A stretch of DNA of 64,000 nt from assembly GCA_900074745.1 (NCBI GenBank), contig LT598468.1, positions 620,001 to 684,000 on the forward strand. The letters run 5' to 3'. Below are positions 27,850-36,812 of this stretch, piece by piece (position 1 is the stretch's first letter; each line of letters begins with the position of its first letter). The notes under the pieces were generated by a model that saw only the letters and a program-made list of their open reading frames with translations, was not told the DNA's origin and ran no database searches. Source of the stretch: Lachancea mirantina (lineage: Eukaryota > Ascomycota > Saccharomycetes > Saccharomycetales > Saccharomycetaceae). Made by a program: the position numbers and the translations under genes.

Positions 27850-30222
27850 ATGGTGTTTAAACACGTTCTCAAATGGAAGCGAGGCTATTCATCGCAGTCA
27901 GCGATTTCTAGAGTGAAAAACGTGGGGATTATAGCCCATATAGATGCCGGAAAGACGACTACAACTGAAAGAATGCTTTATTACTCAGGCAAAATTAAAA
28001 GGATCGGGAACGTTGATGAGGGCGATACTACGACGGATTTTTTACCGCAGGAGAAACAACGAGGAATTACAATTCAAAGTGCTGCAGTTTCTTTTAATTG
28101 GCATGCAAACAATAAGATTAATTTAATTGATACACCGGGCCACGCAGATTTTACCTTTGAAGTCATACGATCGCTCAAAGTGTTGGACGGTTGTATAACG
28201 ATATTTGATGCAGTCGCAGGTGTTGAGGCGCAGACGGAGAAAGTTTGGAAACAAGCGAGAAATATTCCCAAAATTTGTTTTATTAACAAGATGGACAGAA
28301 TTGGTGCGGGGTTTAGTCGGACTGTTAAAGAATTGATGGTTAAAATGAGTACCAGGGTGCTGTTGTTAAATGTACCTGTATTTAGGTTTGACGCGGCAGC
28401 GAAGATTTCGGTTTTTGAAGGAGTCCTTGACGTTTTGAACCAGAAAGTGTTGAAATGGAGCCCAGACGACCCAGACAAAATTCTTGTCGGCGACTCAGAT
28501 GTGGGAAACGAATATAGGGATGAACTTATGAAATGTAGGGAGTCCCTCGTTGAGACTTTGGGGGAGTTTGATGAACAACTTGTGGAGTATTTTTTGGACA
28601 AGGCCGAGGGCGATTATATGCAAATTCCAGCCGATTTGCTACATGAATCTATTCGAAAAGCCACTATCAACCAATTTGCTGTGCCAGTGCTATGTGGTTC
28701 TGCTTTTAAGAATATTGGTGTTCAACCAATACTCGACGCAGTGACGCGGTATTTGCCGTCACCATTCGAAGCCCATCAACCAGATACTAATATACCCGTG
28801 ATTTTCACCCAGGACAAGAACAATGGCATCGTAGTCAATGGGAACAAAAACTTGTGTCTTGCGTTTGCATTCAAAGTGGTTTCGGACCCAATTAGAGGTT
28901 TGATGACCTACGTGAGGGTTTATTCGGGCAAATTGAACAGTGGTAGCACTATTCACAACTCTTCTACAGGAGAAACGTTCAAAATCGGCAATTTACTCAT
29001 AATGCATGCAAATGTTACCGAGGATGTCAAACAACTCGAGGCTGGTGAAATTGGTGTGCTTTATGGCGCTTCTGTTGAAAAGAAGGTCAAGACAGGCGAC
29101 ACTCTGATATCTCATGCCGGTAAAAAAACCGGATTGCGATCTTTGAACAAGCAAGAATTAGCATTGAAAATTAATCCAATCGCGGTACCACCTCCCGTGT
29201 TCAGCGTCGCAATCGAACCTCGCACTCTTGGGAATAAAAAAGATATGGAACAAGCTTTGGAAACCCTGGTCTGTGAGGATCCCAGTTTACATGTCACTTT
29301 GGATGAGGATTCAGGGCAAACTTTACTTAGCGGGATGGGTGAATTACATCTTGAAATTGCCCAGGATAGACTCCTAAATGATTTAAACGCTAAGGTCAAT
29401 GTCGGTAAAGTGATGGTGTCATATAAGGAAACCATCAATGAACCCACAAAATTTGAAACTGCAAGCACGGAAAGCGGATATCATTTCTCCGTGAGTGTTG
29501 AACCTTATGTGGGTCGGAAACAGGATGCAGCCCTTGAAGAATGGCATGATTTGAATACGGATAATAATTTTCTTGTAATTGAGAAATCATCTACGCCAGC
29601 AGAATGGCCTTACCAAATCAGCAAAGAATCCATGACTAACGCCATAATGTCAAGCTGTATTGTTGCGTTAAACAGAGGAAGCAAACTTTCGAATTTCCCA
29701 CTGCACTCCTGCGTTGTGAGAGTCAAACGAGACTGGCGCATGCCAATAGATGCGACATCTGCCACTAATATTTTAGTCATGAGCCGGAAACTCATAGGAA
29801 AATGTTTACAAAACCATCCGGAGGCCGGATTCTCTGTTCTTGAACCTATCATGGCCATCACCATCTCAGCACAACAACAAGACCTTGGAGGGGTAGTGCA
29901 AGATCTCAGTGGCGCCAGAAAAGCAATAATAGATTCTATCGAGGAAGAAGATGAGTACATGGGGGGAACCAATTTGTCCCTAGAATTTGAAAAACTTGCA
30001 GAATGTCAATACTTACCAAAGGACCCGACGTTGAAAAATGCTAACGTCCAGAACGCGGGTAGCTCGAGTAAAATTATAAAGGCGCATGTACCGTTGAAAG
30101 AAATGGTGTCGTACATGAGTAAGTTAAGGAGCTTAACGCAAGGCAGAGGCAGTTTTCATATGGAATTTCACGGTATGAGTAAAGTCACATCAGATCGTCT
30201 ACCCACGATCCTAGACGACTAA
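27850..30222 (+). CDS. MEF2: Mitochondrial elongation factor G2 / ribosome recycling GTPase
   Basis: 790 residues (yeast 819). A short basic N-terminus serves as mitochondrial presequence. The translational GTPase motifs are AHIDAGKTTTTE (29-40), DTPGHADF and NKMD, followed by the domain II barrel, the domain III region GMGELHLEI and C-terminal domains IV-V. MEF2/EFG2 in mitochondria releases ribosomes together with recycling factor Rrf1 and does not act in translocation; that function comes from family knowledge. Position between GSM1 and GSH1 is that of YJL102W. Divergent from GCN3. Confidence 0.96.
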   Translation: MVFKHVLKWKRGYSSQSAISRVKNVGIIAHIDAGKTTTTERMLYYSGKIKRIGNVDEGDTTTDFLPQEKQRGITIQSAAVSFNWHANNKINLIDTPGHADFTFEVIRSLKVLDGCITIFDAVAGVEAQTEKVWKQARNIPKICFINKMDRIGAGFSRTVKELMVKMSTRVLLLNVPVFRFDAAAKISVFEGVLDVLNQKVLKWSPDDPDKILVGDSDVGNEYRDELMKCRESLVETLGEFDEQLVEYFLDKAEGDYMQIPADLLHESIRKATINQFAVPVLCGSAFKNIGVQPILDAVTRYLPSPFEAHQPDTNIPVIFTQDKNNGIVVNGNKNLCLAFAFKVVSDPIRGLMTYVRVYSGKLNSGSTIHNSSTGETFKIGNLLIMHANVTEDVKQLEAGEIGVLYGASVEKKVKTGDTLISHAGKKTGLRSLNKQELALKINPIAVPPPVFSVAIEPRTLGNKKDMEQALETLVCEDPSLHVTLDEDSGQTLLSGMGELHLEIAQDRLLNDLNAKVNVGKVMVSYKETINEPTKFETASTESGYHFSVSVEPYVGRKQDAALEEWHDLNTDNNFLVIEKSSTPAEWPYQISKESMTNAIMSSCIVALNRGSKLSNFPLHSCVVRVKRDWRMPIDATSATNILVMSRKLIGKCLQNHPEAGFSVLEPIMAITISAQQQDLGGVVQDLSGARKAIIDSIEEEDEYMGGTNLSLEFEKLAECQYLPKDPTLKNANVQNAGSSSKIIKAHVPLKEMVSYMSKLRSLTQGRGSFHMEFHGMSKVTSDRLPTILDD

Positions 30223-30637
30223 ACCTCGTCGGGAAATCGATTATCGCCAGTCCAGAAATCTCTGATGCGATATTTCGCTGACTTGTATACTCAAGAAAAC
30301 GTTCAAGAAAAGTAATCAGATCAAGACGAGATGGAGTTTATGCATGCTCTCATTTTAAACTCGCCTGTATATAAAATTGCAAGTAGAGACAAATAGAATT
30401 TTTGGGAAAGATCGGTCGGACTTTGAATGGTAAGTTCAGTACCATAAACATGAGAAAAGGACATAAGGATGTTTTAGGGATCTGATTGCAGGATAATTGC
30501 AATGGTTCAAACCACAATTAAGGAATACTTGTTGCAATGGTTTGAATATATGGATTGGTGAAACTGTGCCAGTGGGTCGTGGTTAGAAGCATACTAGGCA
30601 TATAATGCAAACCTGAACTATTGCTCTTAAAGTCTTA
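30223..30637. other. Gap between MEF2 and the tRNA gene
   Basis: 415 bases with no reading frame of note. A GCAATGGTT word occurs twice about 30 bases apart (near 30500 and 30534). I looked for LTR ends, frequent upstream of yeast tRNA genes, and saw none. Confidence 0.5.
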
Positions 30638-30727
30638 TTCCTCGTGGCCCAATGGTCACGGCGTCTGGCTACGATAGTATCCACTTCTGAAACCAGAAGA
30701 TTCCAGGTTCGAGTCCTGGCGGGGAAG
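30638..30727 (+). tRNA. tRNA-Arg(ACG) with a 17-nt intron
   Basis: Seven acceptor pairs join 30638-30644 to 30720-30726, with a G discriminator at 30727. The D arm (GCC...GGC), anticodon stem TCTGG/CCAGA (30664-30668/30093-style pairing at 30693-30697) and T arm CCAGG-TTCGAGT-CCTGG are all perfect. The anticodon ACG is 30671-30673; inosine at position 34 would read CGU, CGC and CGA. With bases 30675-30691 removed, the tRNA is 73 nt and differs from the S. cerevisiae tRNA-Arg(ACG) I recall at about one T-loop base. The intron sits at the canonical place, one base 3' of the anticodon. S. cerevisiae tRNA-Arg(ACG) has no intron. It lies 139 bases from the GSH1 stop. Confidence 0.97.
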
Positions 30728-30866
30728 ACTTACCTTTTTGGAATTTTAAGTGAAGATTATCCGAGGAGTCGATACAAAGTTGGTCTTCGCTTAGTTCCAA
30801 GCTTTATTGCTTGCAGAAACCGTTAATTAAGCCGCTATTGTATATTCTTTCTATCTTGTAATTTAT

Positions 30867-32840
30867 TTACTTTGTACAGCTTTTGATGTAGTTTGCAATC
30901 TCGCCACCGAAAAATTTCGTCAACTCCCCGTTCGAGTCGTCCAGGTGAGTGATTCTGTCGGCGACTTTTAGCGTATCGTAATTGATTTCTTTTGTGACAC
31001 GGGAGTCCTGTGAATAGTCGGGGTGGCTTAGCACATACTGTCTTAAGAATTTGGCTGCCGTCGGTAGGTTTCCAGTAGCTCTGTCTGATATTAGCTTCAA
31101 ATAATAGAACAGGCGAACATTGGAAGAATCCTTAGATTTGACAAGCTCGCGCCAGGATTCAGTGACCATCGACTTGTACTTCAACAGACGGTCGATGAAT
31201 TGTGGGAATAAGCCACTTTTAACATTGTGAAAGACGTGGTCCATGTTGCTCAAGCTTGTGCGCCCGCCATGCAAGTCATCTTTCCAATGAAATTGTTGTT
31301 CTAGCACGGCATCCCTGCGATGCGCAATCTCCATATTTTCCCATATTTTGGACATAGGCATGTAAGGGTTAATTTCATGACTGAACGTTAGGAGGCATTC
31401 GGTGATAATGTGAATGAAGCACGAATACGCGGCGTTCTCAAATTCGGTCATTTGCAATTCCATGGTACGGAATTCGACACGCCAACCCGGGGCGTCTTTT
31501 TGGTCAGGGGTTGCCTTTTGGTTAGGAGGTTTGAACCGAAGCGATTGCCAGTTGGTGCTTTGAATGTTTTCGAAATGATCCGTGGACGTGAGATTGTCCT
31601 GGTTGATGCGTTCTTGAAAAATCACAAGGGGATCTCTGATGAACAAATGCGAAAAATGACGCGCCAAGTCATAGTCTAGTTCGAAAATGTCGTTTGATTG
31701 TAAAGTTTCAAGTACTTTCTCATTAAGAGGCACGTCAGTGTCATTGAAACTGCGATCGAAAAATTCGTTACCCCCCAGAAATAGATCTACGACACTGTAA
31801 CGAGATTTGGGTATACGCTGCGGGTTAGCTTTGATCGAACTTCCATGACCATTATTCGATTGAGGCAAGAGCGGGGCTACTCCACGCTCGTAGGGGGTTC
31901 GGTCATCCACAGCACTTGAAATGACGTTCCAGCGCACATCTTGATCTGCAAGCCAACCTTTGAAAAAGGGGGACGCAGCAGTAGCCGCGAGCATGATGGT
32001 GGCAATGTTCGCCAGCGAGTCGTATACATATCTTGCCTTTGAAATATCTGGAGCCTGAAGGGTGATTTGCAAGCAGCAGCAGCCCATACCAAACCCCATG
32101 GCATCCATGTAAATATAGCCTGGTTTCGCCGCTAAGACGCTTTCGGAGTCTTCTGGTTCAAACCAGTCCCGTTTGTATACGGAATCATCTCTGTAAGGTG
32201 TGAATTTGTCCTTGTACATCGGCACTTGTATGTTCACTTTCTCTCCACGTCTAGTACGAATGTTAGCAGTTAAAGTCGGGAACCGCGCATGCCTGTTGGT
32301 CACTTCGTCGGGCAAATAAAGCGATTTCGACGCATTGTTGTGGTGATCCCAAACGTTTTTGATATCACTGAAATCTTCACATCCCATTCTGGGAAACACT
32401 GCCATGGCAGCGAGACGGCAGCCACGTCCAGCAAGTCTTTGCTCGACCAATTTTCTTCTGATCTGCATGTTGTTTTCAACATATTCTGTGTTTAAACCCT
32501 CGTAGGGCGATGCAGGAGTTGCTTCGATCATATACCGCCCGTATTCCGGGTGAAATAACACGTCATTGGCCTCGCATATACTGATATCTTCATTGTTCAA
32601 TGACGTTAAAACGTCGTCACTTTCAAGCGTCAAAACCGCATTTTGACCCTCGCCGTCGTGGTTTTGAAATTTAAACATTATGAACTCGAGTTCGTCACCC
32701 CAGTAAAAAATGTCGTTTTTACGTCCATATGCCGCTTTGAAAGAGTACAATAACTGTTGGACACCATTGTCACGAACATGTTCATTGTACTGTCTCGACT
32801 CCAGCCACGGAAGCGGCGTCCCCAACGACAAAAGACCCAT
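30867..32840 (-). CDS. GSH1: Glutamate-cysteine ligase, first step of glutathione synthesis
   Basis: 657 residues (yeast 678). Starts MGLLSLGTPLPWLESRQYNEHVRDNGVQQLL, as in eukaryotic GCL catalytic subunits. The stretch WGDELEFIMF holds catalytic glutamates, and EYGRYMIEATPASPYEG, the MDAMGFGMGCCCLQITLQ substrate loop and WRVEFRTMELQMTEFENAAY follow. The enzyme ligates glutamate and cysteine with ATP and is feedback-inhibited by glutathione. In yeast its gene is induced by Yap1 and Met4. A Yap1-type TTAGTAA word lies 428 bases upstream. Position YJL101C beside MEF2 is conserved. Confidence 0.97.
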   Translation of the reverse strand: MGLLSLGTPLPWLESRQYNEHVRDNGVQQLLYSFKAAYGRKNDIFYWGDELEFIMFKFQNHDGEGQNAVLTLESDDVLTSLNNEDISICEANDVLFHPEYGRYMIEATPASPYEGLNTEYVENNMQIRRKLVEQRLAGRGCRLAAMAVFPRMGCEDFSDIKNVWDHHNNASKSLYLPDEVTNRHARFPTLTANIRTRRGEKVNIQVPMYKDKFTPYRDDSVYKRDWFEPEDSESVLAAKPGYIYMDAMGFGMGCCCLQITLQAPDISKARYVYDSLANIATIMLAATAASPFFKGWLADQDVRWNVISSAVDDRTPYERGVAPLLPQSNNGHGSSIKANPQRIPKSRYSVVDLFLGGNEFFDRSFNDTDVPLNEKVLETLQSNDIFELDYDLARHFSHLFIRDPLVIFQERINQDNLTSTDHFENIQSTNWQSLRFKPPNQKATPDQKDAPGWRVEFRTMELQMTEFENAAYSCFIHIITECLLTFSHEINPYMPMSKIWENMEIAHRRDAVLEQQFHWKDDLHGGRTSLSNMDHVFHNVKSGLFPQFIDRLLKYKSMVTESWRELVKSKDSSNVRLFYYLKLISDRATGNLPTAAKFLRQYVLSHPDYSQDSRVTKEINYDTLKVADRITHLDDSNGELTKFFGGEIANYIKSCTK

Positions 32841-34275
32841 CGCTCGTCGTTGAAATCAGTTTCAATCGGGTCATGGGCGTTAAAAACCCTTCTCTTATAA
32901 GCACCTGACATATGTTTGCGCTACCCTGATTGATTGATAAGCAGTGGCAGCAGCCATAGCTCTCGGAAAATGAAATTCTTTTTTTTTCCCGTGGGACTTA
33001 CGGTACCAAGACTGCGGCTAGCAACCTACGAGAAAAGCTTAAACTTCGAAATTTCATACGTGATGGTTCTCTGCAACATGGGTGATTGCTTGACATCTAC
33101 AGCTGTGACTTTCATTGGGATAGGAGTGGTTGTGATCTGGTAATCGCTCGCCAATAGGAGGTTGAATGCGCACACTTTAGTTATGTGGGCCTGTCGAGAT
33201 TTTCACGCAAATGTCACGGGGCGTGACGCAAATTAAAAATCCGCTTGGTTTCCCCGGGCCGGAGAGCTTAGTAAGAATTCCGAGACTTAAAGACCGAAGC
33301 GGAACGAGATTTCAAGCGACATTGTTAGGCTTGATTCTATGCTTAGATTAGGCGTTGCATCCCCGTTATCTATCAGTGCCTTGAGGACGTACCACCTCGG
33401 GGTTGCTCTGCATGGATTTCGCGTCGCTGTAGTACCGTAAAGTGTAGTTCAGAGCTATTGTGAGTTGCCGATGAACTGACAAAGTTGAAAATAATCATGA
33501 TTATCTCCGAACGTTGGGGAGGAGGCACATTTGTAGTCGCTTCTTACCGGTTGCCACCAGCTCCCATTGATGACAACCGCTTACCTTGCTTTTCTCCTCC
33601 TTTTTTGGATTCTCTACCCGAACGGGCTCACACGATTAAAATCTCAGAAAAGAATGTATAATCTTACTAGTACCGCCGTCTAACTTTGTAAAGTTTAATT
33701 ATGACGCCTTTTTGGACAGCTTCTTACGATTTTGAACGCCGAACTTGTCTATAGCCCCTGAAACAGTTTAGCCGCCCAGAGCCAAAACGTGAAATTAAGG
33801 GCAACCTGGACCCGAAAAGCTCGCTAACCCCACCAAGTCTACCTAAATTCAAAACCCCGCGCCATAAAATTCACATCTAGCGACTCTTGCAATCCTTTCC
33901 TTACTTTGACAGGGCATCCGTTGCCCAAGATCTGAATTTACTAATAAAAGAACGTCCAGTTTGATTTTGGTGCAAGAAAAGCGACCAAAGAGCCCACTAC
34001 GGTACATTTCACTTAGATTAAATTCCTAAACATTCAAAATCCAAACATAGCCTCAAAATCGACTTTTTTCATAGTTCTTCGTTCTTTTCCATGAATCATG
34101 TAGATATCTTGACTAAACTTCCTCGGTTGTAACATAGGACAAGCCCAAATGTGATCACGTGATCAGGTTAGAAAATCATGAACTCTCAAGAAACTCATCG
34201 ATCAAGATCTTGATCCAAATACTCGGTAAAAGCTTGCTTCAAAAGCTTGCTTTAAGAGCAGACTGCTATTGAAAT
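32841..34275. promoter_or_regulatory. 1.4-kb divergent gap between GSH1 and the exomer gene
   Basis: No gene seen; S. cerevisiae has LSB6 (YJL100W) here and I find no trace of it in any frame. Items visible: TTAGTAA (33268-33274), a Yap1-response word suited to GSH1; an inverted repeat TCACG-GGG-CGTGA near 33213-33225; a 14-bp palindrome centred on CACGTG (34152-34165); a 16-bp perfect palindrome (34200-34215); and a 13-base unit repeated twice in tandem (34228-34253) directly before the exomer ATG. Confidence 0.5.
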
Positions 34276-36453
34276 ATGAGTCTTTGGGGCTGGAGTAAGA
34301 AGCGGCCCGCAACTTTGTCTAGCTCTGATGCTGCAACCGATGCAAATGCTGGACAAAGAAATTCAGTGAAAGGTTCAAAAAAAGTGCCATTAAAGGACTC
34401 CCCCAGAGCCATTGAGAGTCAATTTGGTGAGAGTTTGGGTCTGAGGACGCGTGTTTTGCAAAAACTGGTGCGCAGCGGATGTTTAGGGATCGGTCCTCCC
34501 GATTTGGTTCACACTACGCAGTACGATGGACTTCGCCATAAAGAAATCGGTGAATTTCACTACATCATCGGGCTGGATGTTTCCTCGGAAGCAGCACCGA
34601 TTGCTTATTTGAATGCATTGAAATTGACCGGTACAGGGTTCCGGAACGATGGACTGGTGTCTTGCTACTGCTCTATGAACATTTTCAGCAAAGTGGATAT
34701 AAAGATACGCTACGAGTCCGAAAAACACTATCTGGTCAATGCGATCGAGTGTATGTCTGGGACCACGAACGTGAATCTGAGCGAGGAGCTCTGGGACGAG
34801 ACATTGGTGAGTGCATTCATACGCTCGATGATTATAGGGTCGGAGCCGGACCGCAAACTGCCGGGCCTGGTCGAAGTGGCACCTGGAATGGGCAACGGAA
34901 TCTCCTACTGTCACAAGTTACTTACCAAGCTTTTCAGGTTTTTACCGCGTGGCGTCAGTATAGGTCACGACGTCACCAAGGGTAGCCATGCGACATACAG
35001 GAATAATTATCTGACGGAAGCGATTCTCATATTTCTCGGCCTTGCCAAAACGTTAGTACCGCATGCGGTGCGACTTTTAGACAATCTCATTAAAGAGGAC
35101 CCCGATAATGAGCTTTGCTACCGCACTGTGCTCATAGCCGTAGTAACCCAGAGCGAGAGCTTCGATCAGCTTGCTGTTGAAAATATCAACGAAACGATGA
35201 GCCTGTTTTTCAAACAAGCCGATCTTAGGATAGAACAGCGTATGATTGATCCGCTTACCGATGTTCTTTGTATGCAAGCTGCATTTCTGCTCTCAAAAAA
35301 CGATTTTGATCTTGCTCTACCCGTCGCTCAGAAAGCTACTCGTCTATCGTCGGACAGTTTCGAAGCGTGGGAGTGCTTGGCAAAATGCTATATTGGACTT
35401 CGGAATTATGAACAGGCACTCATTGCGGTTAACGCTATGCCACAGTTACCAGCATCAGACGACTGCAAGGCAGAATTACTCGCGGAGAAATTAGAAAATT
35501 ACTATTATCAGCGCCCGTTAGGCAGAGGTCCCTCCCCACAATTGCAAGCGGCAGAGCTAGATTACGTTGCGACTAATTTGAAATTGAAGGACAGAGACAT
35601 CGCAGAACTGGTTTTCGGTCGCATAGTGATGCCTCGCGTCGAAAACCGCGGCTCGATCAATGAGCTCTGGACGGAGGCTTGCGCTCTTATAGGCCCCGTA
35701 TACGGCCCTCAATCGTGTACGCTCGCAAATTTTGTTTCTATGCAAGAGATCAACTCGCTCAAGGACACAGAGCTGCTGGCGCGCAATACCATTGCCAACC
35801 AACTGTCGTGGTCTCTGCGACGTGTCTACGACTTACTCATGACAATCACAGAGAAAATAGGCTGGAACACGCTTCTAGACCTGCGCTCCACCATATTTGT
35901 TATGCAGCGCGAATACCAGGTATCTGCCACCTCAACAGCAACAGTTTACCAACTGCGGCAGAAAAGACTGTGTGAGCGATGGCTCGACACTCTGTTTCTG
36001 GACCTTTACAGCGACCTGAAGATCGCCAAACACGCCTCGGAGCGGAAAAACAATATGCTGAGCGGACTCGAGTGGGAGCTACTAGGACTTACGCTGGCAC
36101 GGACTCATCATTGGTCCGAAGCCATCGCATGTCTGAGAACCAGCATTGTTGCCCGTTTCGATATCGTCAGCGCAGAGGAACTGGTACAAATATATCTCAG
36201 AGACGACCTTGAACCCACCGAGCTGCCTGACACTGAGATCATGCTCGACATACTTCTGCAAAAGCTATCCTACGAGAGCAGATTCTACAACTATTTCCAA
36301 ATTTCCAATTTACAACTACTCGCCAAATTGGCTACTTTTCAAGACGTCGACGCGATAAGGCATCAACTCCACGTGCTACCAAGAGCCGAGTCCGGTATCG
36401 TGGCGCTAACGGATCAATTTCTCGACTACATATACCAGTTCTCTCAGGTTTAA
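34276..36453 (+). CDS. CHS6: Exomer cargo adaptor (ChAPs family, Chs6/Bch2 type)
   Basis: 725 residues, starting MSLWGWSKKRP. The ChAPs family core begins around residue 45 (GLRTRVLQKLVRSGCLGIGPPDL...HYIIGLDVSSEA). Tetratricopeptide-like helices follow in the middle (AFEAWECLAKCYIGLRNYEQALIAVNA region, about 355-390) and a helical C-terminus. In S. cerevisiae the paralogs Chs6 (YJL099W) and Bch2 (YKR027W) flank SAP185 and SAP190 respectively; this gene before a single SAP gene is their unduplicated counterpart. Exomer, with Chs5 and Arf1, sorts chitin synthase Chs3 and other cargo from the trans-Golgi to the surface. Which paralog it resembles more I cannot judge by eye. Confidence 0.9.
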   Translation: MSLWGWSKKRPATLSSSDAATDANAGQRNSVKGSKKVPLKDSPRAIESQFGESLGLRTRVLQKLVRSGCLGIGPPDLVHTTQYDGLRHKEIGEFHYIIGLDVSSEAAPIAYLNALKLTGTGFRNDGLVSCYCSMNIFSKVDIKIRYESEKHYLVNAIECMSGTTNVNLSEELWDETLVSAFIRSMIIGSEPDRKLPGLVEVAPGMGNGISYCHKLLTKLFRFLPRGVSIGHDVTKGSHATYRNNYLTEAILIFLGLAKTLVPHAVRLLDNLIKEDPDNELCYRTVLIAVVTQSESFDQLAVENINETMSLFFKQADLRIEQRMIDPLTDVLCMQAAFLLSKNDFDLALPVAQKATRLSSDSFEAWECLAKCYIGLRNYEQALIAVNAMPQLPASDDCKAELLAEKLENYYYQRPLGRGPSPQLQAAELDYVATNLKLKDRDIAELVFGRIVMPRVENRGSINELWTEACALIGPVYGPQSCTLANFVSMQEINSLKDTELLARNTIANQLSWSLRRVYDLLMTITEKIGWNTLLDLRSTIFVMQREYQVSATSTATVYQLRQKRLCERWLDTLFLDLYSDLKIAKHASERKNNMLSGLEWELLGLTLARTHHWSEAIACLRTSIVARFDIVSAEELVQIYLRDDLEPTELPDTEIMLDILLQKLSYESRFYNYFQISNLQLLAKLATFQDVDAIRHQLHVLPRAESGIVALTDQFLDYIYQFSQV

Positions 36454-36812
36454 ATCCTCGTCAAGATGGTGATGAGGTCTACCTTCCATGGCATGGTCAG
36501 TTTACCCGGATCTAAAAATTTTTCCATTCAATGAACAATAACAGATATTTCGAAATATGTTGAGAGGGAGAGTGACAGTGAGGTTGAAATAAAATCAACA
36601 GATCCTTATAAGAGAGAGGGAGCTTTGGATTAGCTCCAGCTGACTTCAAGAAAAGCTTCAATAGTAACAAGACTGTATTAAAAAAAAATCTTTTTTTGAG
36701 AGCTTTTTTTGGTGTAACAGGGGGGAAATAAAGATTGACAAAAAAAAAATCGTTGGAGACCCAACATTAAAAGAATAACGTCAATTCGGTAGGAGATTTG
36801 GTTGAATGCAGG
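36454..36812. other. Gap upstream of the SAP gene
   Basis: 359 bases. Just after the exomer stop is the 13-base word CAAGATGGTGATG (36462-36474), seen again at 58755-58767. Homopolymer A and T runs (about 36678-36755) fit a nucleosome-free promoter. No ORF or RNA is visible. Confidence 0.5.

Noticed and set aside
30223-30866. Retrotransposon LTR near the tRNA gene
   Set aside because: No TG...CA bounded repeat, no target duplication and no gag/pol fragment seen.
34156-34161. CACGTG cores in several gaps (8083, 34156, 40949, 46293) as centromere element CDEI
   Set aside because: None is followed by an AT-rich stretch of about 80-170 bases and a CDEIII-like TTCCGAA core.
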